54,904 nucleotides of DNA, from NCBI GenBank assembly GCA_002224055.1, contig AZLU01000118.1, positions 41,955 through 96,858 of the forward strand. The letters are read 5' to 3'. Source of the DNA: Pezizomycotina sp. ARF18 (lineage: Eukaryota > Ascomycota). Shown one piece after another: positions 1 through 11,930 of the stretch. A program made the translations under genes and the position numbers. Position 1 is the stretch's first letter; the number at the start of each line of letters is the position of its first letter. A model generated the notes under the pieces. That model was not told where the DNA came from and did no database searches. It worked only from the letters and a program-made list of their open reading frames with translations.

Positions 1-388
1 CTTACAGGCCCACAGCTGCACGGCCCTGGAGCAATCTACCTGCACCGCCAAGGATGTCGTCGTTACCGCTACCGTGTACGAGACTTCGACCGTCTGGGTT
101 GATTCACCCGGCTGCAATGCTGGCTCTTACGGCAAGGCTGCCGCCATATCACGGCAAGCGTCCACAAGAGGAATACTAAGGTATCCAAGTGAAAAAGAAC
201 TGTGCGGAAAAGAAATAAAGAAAGTTCTTCCCGATTTCTCTCCCTTTAACGATTTTTCTTCTGTAATATTTGAAAAAATACAAAGGCGCTTTCTCTTAGG
301 GATTAGAATTTTTCTTTTTCTTTTCACATTTCAAAAACGATTGGTTTCAATCACCTTTTTTTGGTTAGCCGGCCAAACTCGACAGTAA
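1..388 (+). CDS. 3' exon of a secreted-type protein (partial)
   Basis: The window opens on a 3' splice site (ttacag, 2-7) followed by an open frame that runs to a stop near 386-388. The first 60 residues are Thr/Val-rich with paired cysteines (HSCTALEQSTC, TVYETSTVWVDSPGC), a composition common at the ends of fungal secreted or cell-wall proteins. After about position 180 the DNA turns AT-rich and the translation loses this character, so the real stop may be earlier and hidden by an indel, or an intron may start at gtatcc near 180. No domain is recognisable and the N-terminal part lies outside the window. The function is unknown; only the presence of a coding exon is supported. Confidence 0.45.
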   Translation, partial: LQAHSCTALEQSTCTAKDVVVTATVYETSTVWVDSPGCNAGSYGKAAAISRQASTRGILRYPSEKELCGKEIKKVLPDFSPFNDFSSVIFEKIQRRFLLGIRIFLFLFTFQKRLVSITFFWLAGQTRQ

Positions 389-1614
389 CCAGTATTACTC
401 TTATCCTCTTTGTGTCTTTTATATTTCCGTATCCGAGTAACAAATTTGATATCTCAGTTTTTTTGTTCTTCACTTCTTACTGATCTTATATACTTCGTGT
501 ATATTCTTTTGGTTTTCCTCTCGCTTCTTTGCTTTTGTTTTATACATATTTTTTTTTATATAAATTATACCTCGTTTTAGTTTACTGGACATGAAAATAT
601 AGAAAGGCAAAAATGGAGTTTCACCTTTTTTCAAACCCACAAACCGATTGATATCGCGCTATGACCATGCCGAGTATTAAGTTGGTTATAATTGAGATTG
701 GATCAACGGTCTCTCTAGGTTGTTGTTACTGATGTCGATTCTGGATCGATTAGAGCGTGCTCAGCGCGCTCACAAGCTCTCTTGTGCAAGGGTTTTCCCC
801 TTTTCTACTACGGTCCAGTGATTAGCATACTGAGTTTTCTTCCACTTGCATTGATGGCCTTACGATCCTATGATCTACATGAGATAAGAGGATTACTTAA
901 ATTATCTATAGATTATTAGCAATTAGATAAGTTCCTGTAGATTTCCATGGTAAGAGCTAGTATACTAACTTATAGACAGACTTGTGATAGATGGTCGCGT
1001 CGGTATCACTGTTAGTTTTCTATACTACATCTCTGATTCCGCAATGCTCGTATATATAATGTAATTCGAGATATTGAGTCATATGACGAATAATAGATAT
1101 ACGTACCAAGTAGCTAATGGATACGCCACCAGCTTTGGAGAGAAATATATTATTATAACGAATCAAGCCAAATCCTCGATACTTAGTCTCGCTCAGACTC
1201 TCCCGGGGGAAAAAAATTACTCAATACAAGAGTCATTATAATTGCCCGGATCCCTAACTCATGAGGTCGTCGGCGTAGGTAAGTCAAATCGTATCTGAGT
1301 TCTATTTAGCGTTCTAATATCAATATACTAATCTAAAAAGATAGATATGACTCTTAACGGAACGAAGGCATCCTTCGTGGCAGAAAATGAAATATCAAAA
1401 CTACCAGGGGAGCTTAAGAGGGCCATAAACATTATACATATCGCCTTACTCTCAAGATATAAGATTTCTATGTGCTCAAGTTATAGATGTTATCGCGTAC
1501 TCATCTCGAACTTGCAGGGAATGGCGCCTGAATCAAAGATAAAATACGTAGAATGGTATATATTTCTTGGATATTAGCAAACACAGGCCTCTGCAAGGAG
1601 TCAAGTAGTCTCGT

Positions 1615-1908
1615 TTGACGCTCATGCTACTTATTTTATTATTAACTGCAAACATGCACGACTTAATACTCCTCAGAGAAGACTTCAATCATCTCCCGCC
1701 CCTAGTTCTTTACGCTTTCGCATTGATTGGGGTGCTGGCAACACTCAAGTACATCATTCATATAAGATACAAGGGAATACATTTGGAAGGTTCCGATCTC
1801 TTGCTGTTAGCGGCTGCAGTTGTGGCGCTAGTGCTTTCTATGGTGATGGTAGCCGTTGTTGGGAGTATGTCGATTGGTATTATTATATGCTTTGCCTTTT
1901 CGCTGTAG
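1615..1908 (+). pseudogene. possible fragment of a multi-pass membrane protein (fungal rhodopsin-domain-like)
   Basis: A 97-residue open frame has two strongly hydrophobic segments separated by a charged loop: FALIGVLATLKYIIHIR, then GIHLEGSDLLLLAAAVV followed by more Leu/Val/Met. The order of a first helix, a basic loop and an acidic residue just before a second helix resembles the start of fungal rhodopsin-domain membrane proteins (often written RFYVR...GLDDxLLLAA). The usual GlyLeuAsp-Asp and Trp landmarks are missing or altered, there is no recognisable continuation in the AT-rich DNA downstream, and no promoter is evident. It could be a decayed gene copy or a chance hydrophobic frame from T-rich DNA. 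Confidence 0.22.
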
Positions 1909-2710
1909 TGTGTAATATGGGATACGTTTTGTTGTAAGGTTTTTTTTTTTTTTTTTTTTTTTCCTGTTGGTCGTTTACTGCTCACAACGTGTTCTATTTG
2001 CTTGATGCTTTTATATAACGACGGCTATGTATGCAATTCTATATTTTCTTTTATAAGTGAATCCACTTTTTCTAAATCTGCTAATATCAGAATAATCGAC
2101 AGAGGCTTTCAACCAGACTCCAAATCTCCAAACCCTCGAATATTCCGCGGGTGCCAAACGTTCACGGCATGCATCACGAACGAAAGCAGGGCTACTTTAT
2201 CGGCTGTAGCCCTGACAACCTTTGCTCATTGTGCAAAGCCTCGCAAGGAAATCGAGGCCTGGCTTAGATTTGTTTTATTTGTTTAATATATGCAGCATTT
2301 ATAGCTTCTGCACAGCATCCCATATTTACTAACGTACTTGTATTCACCTACAGGCAGTACCGAATGCAAATTCATTAAAAGAGTGGTCACAAACGGTAAT
2401 AGGGACACAGTACAGGCGGGATGTGAGAAGGGAGTACAGACTTTAACCTGGGATATGCTCTACTGTCCTCATCACCAAAGTGTCGATTGATCTCAATCCT
2501 TTGTTCAAGTATGCTAAACATATAATATCTTATCCATATGAGCCATTGACGGAAAACAAAGAAAGAAAGAAAGAAAACGAAGAGAATATAATATTGACGG
2601 CTATAATGCTAATATAGAGAAGTTGCAAAGTGTAAATGGTATACAAAGTCAAGAGTCAGAGGCTTGCGTATTAAAGTTATCTGATATATACGATATCATG
2701 ACTTGAGCAA

Positions 2711-2730
2711 CAAACCGCCTTCGCGGTTTG
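2711..2730. repeat. GC-rich perfect hairpin
   Basis: An 8-bp perfect inverted repeat (caaaccgc / gcggtttg) encloses the 4-nt loop cttc and is followed directly by a further gcgg. It stands out as a GC island in very AT-rich DNA. Confidence 0.6.
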
Positions 2731-3772
2731 GCGGTGATTATATATCTTGATCGCAAGTTAACAAATCCAAAAACATATCAAAAACTAACTTGCCACAATC
2801 ATATGCATCTTTATTAAGATAAAAATTTGAATTCGAAATTTTCAAAGGGAAGTTTTCTTCGTTTTACTACCGTAGATATAAATGTTCCTCTTCGATTTGG
2901 AAATTTAAACATCTTTTCTCATATGAATTTTGATCTGAATCTGAATCTACCCTCACGACAGATAAGATAGTTACAAAAAAAAGCGTGAAGAAGAAAAAGG
3001 TGTCAAAGAAGATAAAAACGAAACTCAGGATGGGGAAATTAAGTATATACGAAGGATAAATAAGACATTAAAACGGAGATATAGAAATATGGATAATACC
3101 TGAATAGGAAAATGATAATAAACAGGAACAAAAGCCGTTGAAGCATGACAACTGCTCATTTTTTCTTTAGTTTTCGTTTTATGTTAAGGTAGACATATAT
3201 AAAAGTATATAGATTGAAAGGGTAGGTGACACTTGTGAGAGTAAGGTGAGATTAAAATGCGCAACGAAGGTGAACAGAAGCTTTGAAAAAAAAAAGAAAG
3301 ATAGAAAGATGAAGAAAGATATGTGACATGAATACCTAGCAAGCAACTGGCGAGCCTAGAACACCAATCTATACCAACCGGACGTGATGGGTTTTAATGT
3401 AAGAGATAAAAATGAGGTGAAGGGGCAAACGGGAGTCAAAAATATATGTAGATCCTAATGGAGGACAGGAGGAAGAGAGGAATTATGCAACAAAAAGAGG
3501 TGAGTTAGGATCCCAGGTACATTTTAGGGAAAGGGAGAAATTAGAACAAAGTAACAAGGGATAGAAATTTTTTTTTCCAAAGAATCAGACAAAAAAAGAG
3601 GCTAACTTGGAGAGTCTTGAGATGAAGAAAACATGACGGTCATGAAAATGCTAGCGGGGATCAGTAAGAAATACGCATTAAAATTCCAGGAAAAACTAGA
3701 AAGGAAGATACTCGACATCAAAAATCCGGGCAAGGCGTTACAACATTATGAATCTATGGCCGAAGGTCCCTG

Positions 3773-6032
3773 TCACTGGTGCCTGTCCGCCATCTCTAGC
3801 GCTTGAGGACCCACCGACTGGCGTTTGCGCTGTCCAGAGGACAAAGCTGCATTTCCGCCAACACTCCTACACGTTCCGAAGCCTCCGCCCTTCCATCAGA
3901 CCACGCAGACCACGCTTCTGTAGACCAACAACGGCGCTGACACCACCCCGTCCGTCCCAGCTTCGTCATCGGCCCGACCTCATTTTCGAATTCCTCAGCT
4001 TTCGCTGGATCCCGGATCATATAGTCCACACCCGCGTGATCGGCTCCCGGCTTTGATTGTGAATGCAAAGAATTTGGCACATGACCTGCACCGTCCGCTT
4101 TGTTTCCGAGAACCAGGGAGCGCTTCTTGAGCCGTAATGCCGCTCCGCCGCCGGCAGCCATCGCCGCTGCATTGAATACAGCAGCAGAGTGTCGGGAGTC
4201 GAGCACTTCATGCAGGCGCTCCACAACTGCCTCCAAAGCCCTTCTATACGGTAGGGCCGTGCTAGTTGGAGAAGGGAACAGAGGACCTGCGGTGATGATT
4301 GAGCATGGTTAGGGGAGGGAGAGAGCAGGTATATAACCAGTGAACCAATGTTAAAAGGGTTTGGTGAGTGTGTGGGAGGAAGAGAGTTCGAGGTCTGGTA
4401 AGAGGTGAGAGGATATTCGGAGATGGAGGGGTCGTTAAAAAGCTGGGCGAGTCGGGCCGCATCATCGGACCGTGTGGATTTTGGTTCTGCGTGTCCCGAC
4501 TAGTAGCGTGTAGCAATTCTAAAAAGTATGGGCCCCAGCGACGTGCAACTATCCGGGAATTGACGGAATACTAGCGTTATCCATCGATATAAACTCCATA
4601 TCGGCCATATCTTTCATCCCTAATACCAGCTTGCCAAGTTCTTGGCCTGGGGCGAAAAGACATTCCTATTCGGTATGGCGCCGGACTTCATAGGGTTCTC
4701 GTAGTACCAAATGCTTCTAGTTCGACCATGCAAAGGTGCGTGAAGTTTATTCGTCGATGATTATAGTCCTCCACAAGGCTTCGGTGTTTGTTCCCTAGAA
4801 TCAAAAACCTGTTTCTTTTCTTCCATAGTATACCACGGTTCCAGACCCTTGCGAGAATACCTGCCCGGCGTCAATGCGTGACCACACCAGCGTTCTCAAG
4901 TCCAGAGCCAGAGTGCGTATTCTTGCTTCGATGAAGTCAGATAAGTCCCGAAACAACAAAAAATGAATCGATAACACGCCGTTCGGGAAACGAAGTCCGG
5001 GAGGGGAAAAATGGCCGTTCATGGGTTTTCGACCAGGGTGCCGTCTGGATACCGGATCTGCAGTTCCAGCTTCACGTCAAGGAAATTATAGTTCGAGTAT
5101 ATGAGCATGGCGTTCGTCTCCTGCGCGGGATACCTCGCGTCTTATCTTTGCTACCATCGCCTTGGCCATCATCTCTTCCAGCTCCAATCGCTGCCGGCGA
5201 AAGTGAGGGCCGATGGGGCAAGCTACAGATCTATAAGCTCCGCAAGATCTGTCCAGCGGGCTCGTGCTGGTCACTTCAAACTCCGCAGGTTGAAAACGTT
5301 TATCTCCTCGATATAATGATTTGCCGAGTCCTGGCCGCCGACGATGACCATCTCTGCCCACCTGTGCCGTCTATGATACCGCTGTCAAATGCCTGCGCGA
5401 CACCTTTTAGGGTCGAGAATACTGCCGAAGTTGGGAGAATCGTGGCGCAATGTGCGTACCGGCCTCAGGTGGTTCAGCCTGGGGTATGAACGACCAAGTG
5501 CGCGTTGGGATATCAAACATGTTGACGTCCGACATTACGATAACTTCGTTCGAATTGGCCGCATCCTTCCCATCACCCTGAGGGGAAGAATTCTGACCAG
5601 GACCATCGTGTGCTGAGCCGGCATTTTGAGCAGGGCTCATGCCCCCAAGCAACGAGCTTCGTGTCACCTAGAGCGCAAACGGAGTGAAAGTATCGCGGAG
5701 CTGGTATTTCCCCAAACTGCTCGACTTTTGTCCACGTTCTAGTCAAAAGGTCTAGCTTGTACATGTCGGAGGTGAGCTGTGGTCGTAGCTTCGATAATAT
5801 CCGTCCGCCGAAAACCCATAGTGTATCCCCAATGATCGTTGTGGAGGATCCAACGAGAGACGGCGGGTCTTTACCAGTTGTACTTAGGATACGAGAAACG
5901 AGGGAAGAAAAATTCTGGTTGGCGGATGAGCCTGTTGGGTTTGTGTGCCGGTGGGTTGGGGGGTGGAGGAGAATGAGGGGCGCCAGGATTCGGTCCGGGC
6001 AGTGAGTTTGATGCTGTCATCGGGGTCCCCAT
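3773..6032 (-). CDS. Kelch-repeat and BTB protein, Ral2-like
   Basis: Joined pieces give a Pro-rich N-terminus (about 6032-5890), Kelch repeats, then a BTB segment. Kelch signatures include DTLWVFGGR (near 5850), MYKLDLLTRTW and APRYFHSVCALGDTKLVAW (5764-5650), MFDIPTRTWSFIPQAE, and MVIVGGQDSANHYIEEINVF (5350-5290). Next come the conserved CGAYRSV, FSPPGLRFPNGVL and LEDYNHRRINF-like blocks, and a BTB start VNSRIVARRWGPYF (near 4550) with HTHQTLLTLVHWLYTCSLPP. The C-terminus has AVVERLHEVLDSRHSAAVFN and a basic Gly-Leu-Arg tail. This order matches the ascomycete family related to S. pombe Ral2, which acts in Ras1 signalling and cell polarity; the functional transfer is inference. The gene is split by at least five frame changes, two located in runs (5642-5646 and about 4562-4566). 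The start at 6032 and the end at 3773 (or 3796) are uncertain. Confidence 0.75.
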
Positions 6033-7038
6033 GATCCGTTGGAAGCTGTTGTGGACGATGCTGCAGACAAGAGTACCCTGGATTACGAGAAGTTGAACCT
6101 GTCCGGCGGACAACTCGTCCCAGGAAGCAAACCACTTCAAACCTGGTAACGCCTGACCGGCCAGTCTTGCGGTGAGCAAGGTTTAATGTCGGATGTAGGG
6201 GGGCCGAGAGTTGAAGGAGGAAAAAAATAATGAGACAAGAAGCAGAGGCCGAAGAGGCGAAGTCGTTGTAAATAGGCAACGGGGGGGAAAAAAACCGACA
6301 AGAATCGAGAAGGGGGATGCACGAAAAAAAAAACCGAAGAAACGAAGCGGGAGAGATAAGTATAGCAGAGCCTTCGAGAATAAGTTGAATATAGTTATAG
6401 TCCTTTACTTCAGAACTGGTCGAGCAAAAGAGGCGAACGGGTTATACCAGAATTAGAAACAACCGTGGTGGCTCTGCTTGCTTGTCGTGACGAACAGTAT
6501 CCAGTATCGGTATATGCAGACTCTGCGCAACGGAGGAGGGAACGAATGGTGAATATAGCCCAAAACACTAGGTAATCTGAGATTTCTACCGACAAACTGT
6601 GTGATACTCGGCGCTGGAATCTCCCCCAATAAATCAGCTATCTATCACCTTGGTCCCTGTGGCAGGCTGAGCAGGACAGTGACAGGGAGTAGGAGGATTG
6701 AGAGTGAGAGTGAGAGGCTTTGAGGGGAAATGGGAAATAAAGAAAGGAGAGGGAGATAAGAAGAGGAGATCTGTTGGCGGCGGCGGTCGTGGTGGTGGTT
6801 TGCCATATAATTTTTTTTCCTCTGGAAAATTAAGTACAATACTTTTGGTCTCTCTGCCTGTCTATCTTCCTCCAGCAAGTAATTACCCTTCTTTTTCCCT
6901 TTTTTCCTCTTCCCTTTCCTTCCCTTTTTTTTCTTTTAATTTTCTTTTCCTCTGTTTTAGTGTGAAGGGGCCAATAGAAAAAATAATAATAATTAAAAAG
7001 AAAAGGAATAAAAAAGAAAAGAAAAAGACGAAAATATT

Positions 7039-7126
7039 AAGGAAAAAGAAAAGAAGAGAGAGAAGAGAGAAAAGAAAAGAAAAAAAAAAAAAAAAAAAAA
7101 AAAAAAGAGAGGAAGAGAAGAAAAAG
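7039..7126 (+). repeat. uninterrupted polypurine tract (88 nt)
   Basis: Every base from 7039 to 7126 is A or G, including an A27 run at 7080-7106. Purine bias continues with rare interruptions to about 7320, and a pyrimidine-only block lies roughly 100 nt upstream (6887-6936). Confidence 0.85.
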
Positions 7127-7639
7127 CGGGAGCCGAAAGTTAAGAGCGAGATGTGAGAAGAAAAAAAAAAAAAAAAAAAGAGTGAAAGAGAGAACAGGAA
7201 ATAAATAAAATAATATAAGTATATTAATTAATTAATGTATAATAAGTATGGATATATATAGAAAAGAAGAAAAAGGAAAAGGAAAAAAGAAAGAAAAGGA
7301 GTAAACAATATCGACTGAAAGGTCAATCGAATATACTAACTGACGTCTTCAATGGACCCTCCTTCTCTAATGTCCTCTTTGCTATAGCGGCCTCAGTCTC
7401 CCTTTGGGGCCGCTCAATTGAAACAGATTCCTCAAAAAGCCTGACGGAGAGGGCACCGGTATAGCTCGAGAGCTCCTCGTCCGTTGTGTATATGTATGTG
7501 TGTGCGTGTGTCTATGTGTGAGTGAGTGCGTGCGTGAGTGTGTGAGGAGGGCTAGAGAAGTAGGAACGGTGAGTGAGTGGTGTTTCAGAGGTCAGTAATA
7601 GGCTATAAAGGATGTGAGGAGTAAACGAGACAGAAATCA

Positions 7640-7663
7640 GTATGTATGTACGTACATACATAC
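7640..7663. repeat. perfect 24-bp palindrome
   Basis: GTATGTATGTAC is followed immediately by its exact reverse complement GTACATACATAC with no spacer, centred between 7651 and 7652. It is built on a GTAT/ATAC tetranucleotide repeat, so a microsatellite origin is likely. Confidence 0.85.
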
Positions 7664-10600
7664 AAGAAACCTGACAGCAATTATGACGAGCCGATCAATT
7701 AATCATACACAGGATTAGATAGAGAGAAAAAAAGTAATACTGCAGCGAAGGCGAAAAGAAAGGAAAAAGTGGAAAGTATATAACCAAGGTCAGGTAGACA
7801 CTCGAGTGAATACATCAAGGAATACCGGTAGAGGGGGAAGGGTAGGTTTCGCACTTGCAGGTTGGCAACGTGGGGTGTGTAACAGCAGCCGTAACGGCAG
7901 CAGAGAAGAAATAGAAAAGAGAAAAAAAAAAAAAAAAAAAAAAAAGGAAAAGGAAAAGGAAAAGAAGAACTCTCGAAGACTCGGGGAAGAAGCTAGAGGT
8001 GACGGAATGGAAGCAGAAATAGATAGAAGATGGACAGGAAAGATACAAGGAGTAGAGTAGAGTAGGGTGGAAGGAGAGAAGAGACAACTTACTTAACCTG
8101 TGCTACTTGGTATAGCTTTGAATTTTTTTTTGTCCTTTGGTGGAAGACCACTACTTCTATGGACGGAAACCGCTCTGCGATAGGCACAAACAAAGCGAAA
8201 GCAGAGCAAAGCAAAGCTATCAACAAGCAGAAAATCACCGGGCAGGTTAGTGGTAGCAGTATGTTACCCTCAAAGAGATACTTGGATAGACCTGTCGCCC
8301 GTCCGCCCGCTGTAAGTTAGCGATAAGGTAGGCAGTATAAGTAAGGCATCCCTTCTATACTTACCATTTTTTTTATTTTTTTTTCTGCGTCTTTTTTTAT
8401 ATTCTTTTCCACCACAATTCCTTGCTTCCTTTTCTGCTTCATTTTTCGAATCGTGGACCAATAGGGGAGAGCGTGGGAAGAGATCCGCAGACTGGGCAGC
8501 GTTACAGCAAAAAAAGGAAATAAACAAAATAAAATATAATAAATAAATAATAAAATATAAATAATAAAATATAAATAATAATTTAATACTTACTAAATAT
8601 ATAAATATCTATACATCCACAACCACCAAATTACCACGACTTTTGTTGTATATCGATCGAAACCGGCGCCGAATTCACTGCCAACTTCCATGAAAAGTCG
8701 GTATACAAGCCTCCCGGCCTTTCTCGTCTGCTACCTTCTGCTTAATTATACTTAGGAGCAAACTGCCTATTATCACACACCCCTTTTCTTTTATCTATGT
8801 CTTGATCTTTCGCTCCAATTGAGATTCCATTCTTTTTAATTTTTTATTTTTATTTTTTTTAAAGGGGGAGATAATGCCAGAACGCCATTTGAATGGGGAT
8901 TCGAGGTTTGTCTATAACTGGAAAGCTGATATCCCGTGCAAGACGCACACTACTCACTGACTGGACCTGCACAGGGAGGGATTTATTTTGCTGGCGGAAG
9001 ATCAGATAAAGTCGATAATGCCGACGCTCGGGATTACAGAAATGAGTAATAAGCTTTCTCCTTCGTTCACGATTGCAATTCGTCTCGGCGTCTAGATCCA
9101 TACAAGCTTTCTTGGACGGCAGCGGTAGCTGGAAGCTACTTTCTCTTTGATGATACACCAAGGGGGCAAATTATATAATTCATTACTAACTCGATCGGCG
9201 GGCTTTCCCAATTTTGAAGCTGTTGTGTTTTTTTTTTTTTTTTTTCTCCCTCGAACTAGAGTTACTTTTTACTTTTTTATTCTAGGCAGCATTTTTTGTG
9301 GGTGGATTTGCACGATCGATAAGGCTGAACCGAACATCCCCCATGGGATATCGATGCGAAGCTCCTTGCTTGGGATACATTATTGGACCAAAAAACAAGG
9401 TAGTAGCGATAACATATAGCTATCAGGAAAAAATGTAAAAAGCTCTCAAAAACACCACAATCTTGTTGGACGGAACTTTTGATTCGACTAACAGCAACGA
9501 AGAGGAAATCACAAGAGCCCCGGACGTCACAAAATTGGCTCGAGAAATATGGAAAACAGAATACGAAGAAAAAGGCCAAATAGGTACTTTGCTCCTTGGG
9601 AGAGAGTCCCAGTCTGAGACCCTCCCAAAGGGAAATTTTGTGAGGTAACCCAATTCTGTTACTTTTTTTTCTAGTTAAAGAAAAAAAAAAAGCCGCGTGC
9701 TCGAATGAAGTGTGCCGTGTTTCCTGCTGCAATACATGCATGATCGAAAAAACGTGTCGGCGGATTTGCTCGCAGATAGAGGCAAAATTGTGGACGTGGG
9801 GAAATGGAAGAGAGGCGGCGGCGCCTTTCGCTTTGCCTGCAGTGGCCTTGGGGTGATCGGAACAGAACCACACCTTTTTTCCAGAGTCGACGAGGGTAGG
9901 CAGCAGAGGATTCCACACAAGATGTCCCCCCCCGAGCTCTATTGTTTCTTTACCTTACCACGCCGGTTTGAACGTCTTCGCGGTCCAAATACGGTATATG
10001 GTATTTTTGAAGTAAAATACCGCTACGGGCTTTCAATTTCCAGACTAGCTCGGAGGCATTTTCACAGCGAAGGGTCCCTTCAATAACAGTATAAGGTGCT
10101 ACAGAGCCTCCGAATCGCACTCTCTAGTTATCCTCACAACAACAGCACCTTGATCGTTATAAAAAAGCTCTCCCCCACTGCGTACCAGCTTACTCGATGT
10201 ATGAATAAACCAGACCACGTCCCGTTTAGGAAATAACTAAACGAAAGGGTTTCTCTCTCGAACCAAGGTACCCAGCACCCTAGGGGAATCAACCTTTCTA
10301 CTGTTAATACCTCCGGTGTCAAAGCACCGGTGTTATTGATCATTCTCCTCTACCTTTCTTCTTCTCTTTTCTTTTTTTCTTTTTTCTTTCTCTTTCTTCT
10401 TTCTCACTGGTTCAGTGAATGTGAATAAGAGAATAGAGAAAGCTTAAGGGTTTTAATATTACCAGAGGATGTAGGTGATAAGTGAACCAAGGGAGCTAAG
10501 GCAAAGGATCCCATTGGGTTATTTCAGCAAATTAAACCACCAAAAAAAACCTCCGGGCGCGGCGCGTCCTAGGATGAGCGAACATCACGCGATACAATAT

Positions 10601-11897
10601 ATATATCATAAGGTACGTGTGCAGTTTCCTCTCAAAATGAACAATACCCCATTGGCGTATTTAAAACTCCTCGGACCCTGAGAGATGCAACAAAGCAAAG
10701 CTCTGTTAGTTACTACAATAATAATAAAAAATTTTTTTTAAACTTACAAGGAATTGGTCTTTCGGTTTACCTGCTCTCGGGCCAATTATGAAACATCCTT
10801 GAATTCACTTACCTTTGGTTATGAATTACACCCCAATCAATAAAAGCGAGCAAAAAAAAAAAAAAAAAAAAAAAAAAACTTTTAGCTCTGGAGTGGATAT
10901 CTCCTCTCCCATTTCACGTCGCGTGGGGTTTTAATTATAATAATAATTATTATAATAAAGTACTAATAATATTTCTTACAGCGTATACCAAGGTAAAAAA
11001 GTTGTTTTACTGTCGGCGTTTAAGCAAGCTATCCTAGGAACATATCCTTGGACCTTTCGGTGAATTGAATTGAATTGAATAATAGTATCAATTCGTATTA
11101 TTTACTATTATTACCTTACTTACTGCTACATAATATATTTTACAACTAAAATATTACAAGAATTAGCAAAGCCCTATACTACCTACAAACCCCAACCTAA
11201 TTCATCCTGCTACTGCTTATTCCACGTACTGCTTTTTTCTTCCTATTTTACTGCACCTGCTTTTTTAAAAGACACATACGCACTACGTTGCAATGAAAGC
11301 CAAATGCATGCTTCTTCTTCCTTTTCATGTGCTCTACTTACATCCGATGAATGGAATTGGAATAAAAAACACGGCAGGATAAAGAAACCATGTACTCTCT
11401 CTATGTATGAACAAGGAACTTCCGATGAGGCAAAAAAAAAAAATTTAAATATAACAGGCCAGCAAAACAATACTACTTGTCATGTTAGCTCTCTGTTGGC
11501 AAAAAGTGAAAAAATTCTAGTATGCTCATATGCGTCTCGCCCGCGAAAAAAAAAAAAAAAAAAAAGGCCCGGATTAAAAAGTGTAATTGTAGAAAGTCAA
11601 TGCGAATATAACTACTACTATACCTTAACCCTTAACCTTCTGTACATACATTATTATTATTTACACGCGCGCAGAAGAAGAATGAGTAAAAGAAAATGCT
11701 TGATCCCAGCCATCCCACCCTTTTGCGAACTAAATAAGCAGCGCAAAGGTGGCGAGTGTCTGTCTTCCCCCGTTGTGGGCGTTTATAACTTACATTAATA
11801 TACGAGGGAAAGCTCTTTGACACTTTTTTTAATGGTGGTGGTGGTGAAGACCGCAAAGTATATCTGCAGATTGGGGGTTTCCGGTGGTTTGCATCGC

Positions 11898-11930
<33 letters not shown>
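11898..11930. repeat. (TAA)n microsatellite
   Basis: About eleven tandem ATA/TAA units lie in AT-rich intergenic DNA. Confidence 0.9.

Larger units (their letters stand above)
389..3772. other. AT-rich gene-poor region
   Basis: This stretch is AT-rich with no convincing gene apart from a possible membrane-protein fragment at 1615-1908. It contains a T23 tract (about 1940-1962), a GC-rich hairpin at 2711-2730, and many short A-runs after 2900. I see no tRNA, rRNA or transposase motif. Confidence 0.6.

Noticed and set aside
3773-6032. Calling the Kelch-BTB gene a pseudogene
   Set aside because: Its frame changes are of the same homopolymer type as those in essential genes such as ILV1 and RIF1, so the breaks are probably sequence errors.
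6698-7156. 152-codon frame ending in a long Lys/Glu/Arg run
   Set aside because: It is a translation of the pyrimidine block and the polypurine tract, with no other coding signal.
9277-9918. 213-codon open frame on the minus strand
   Set aside because: No motif, signal or splice pattern. Real genes in this window are usually broken by indels, so an unbroken frame with a T-rich-derived, Phe/Ser-rich composition is better explained by chance.
10220-10310. Possible tRNA (CTTGGTTCGAGAG on the minus strand)
   Set aside because: The T-loop-like word lacks a pairing stem, and no D-arm or anticodon arm fits at the right distance.
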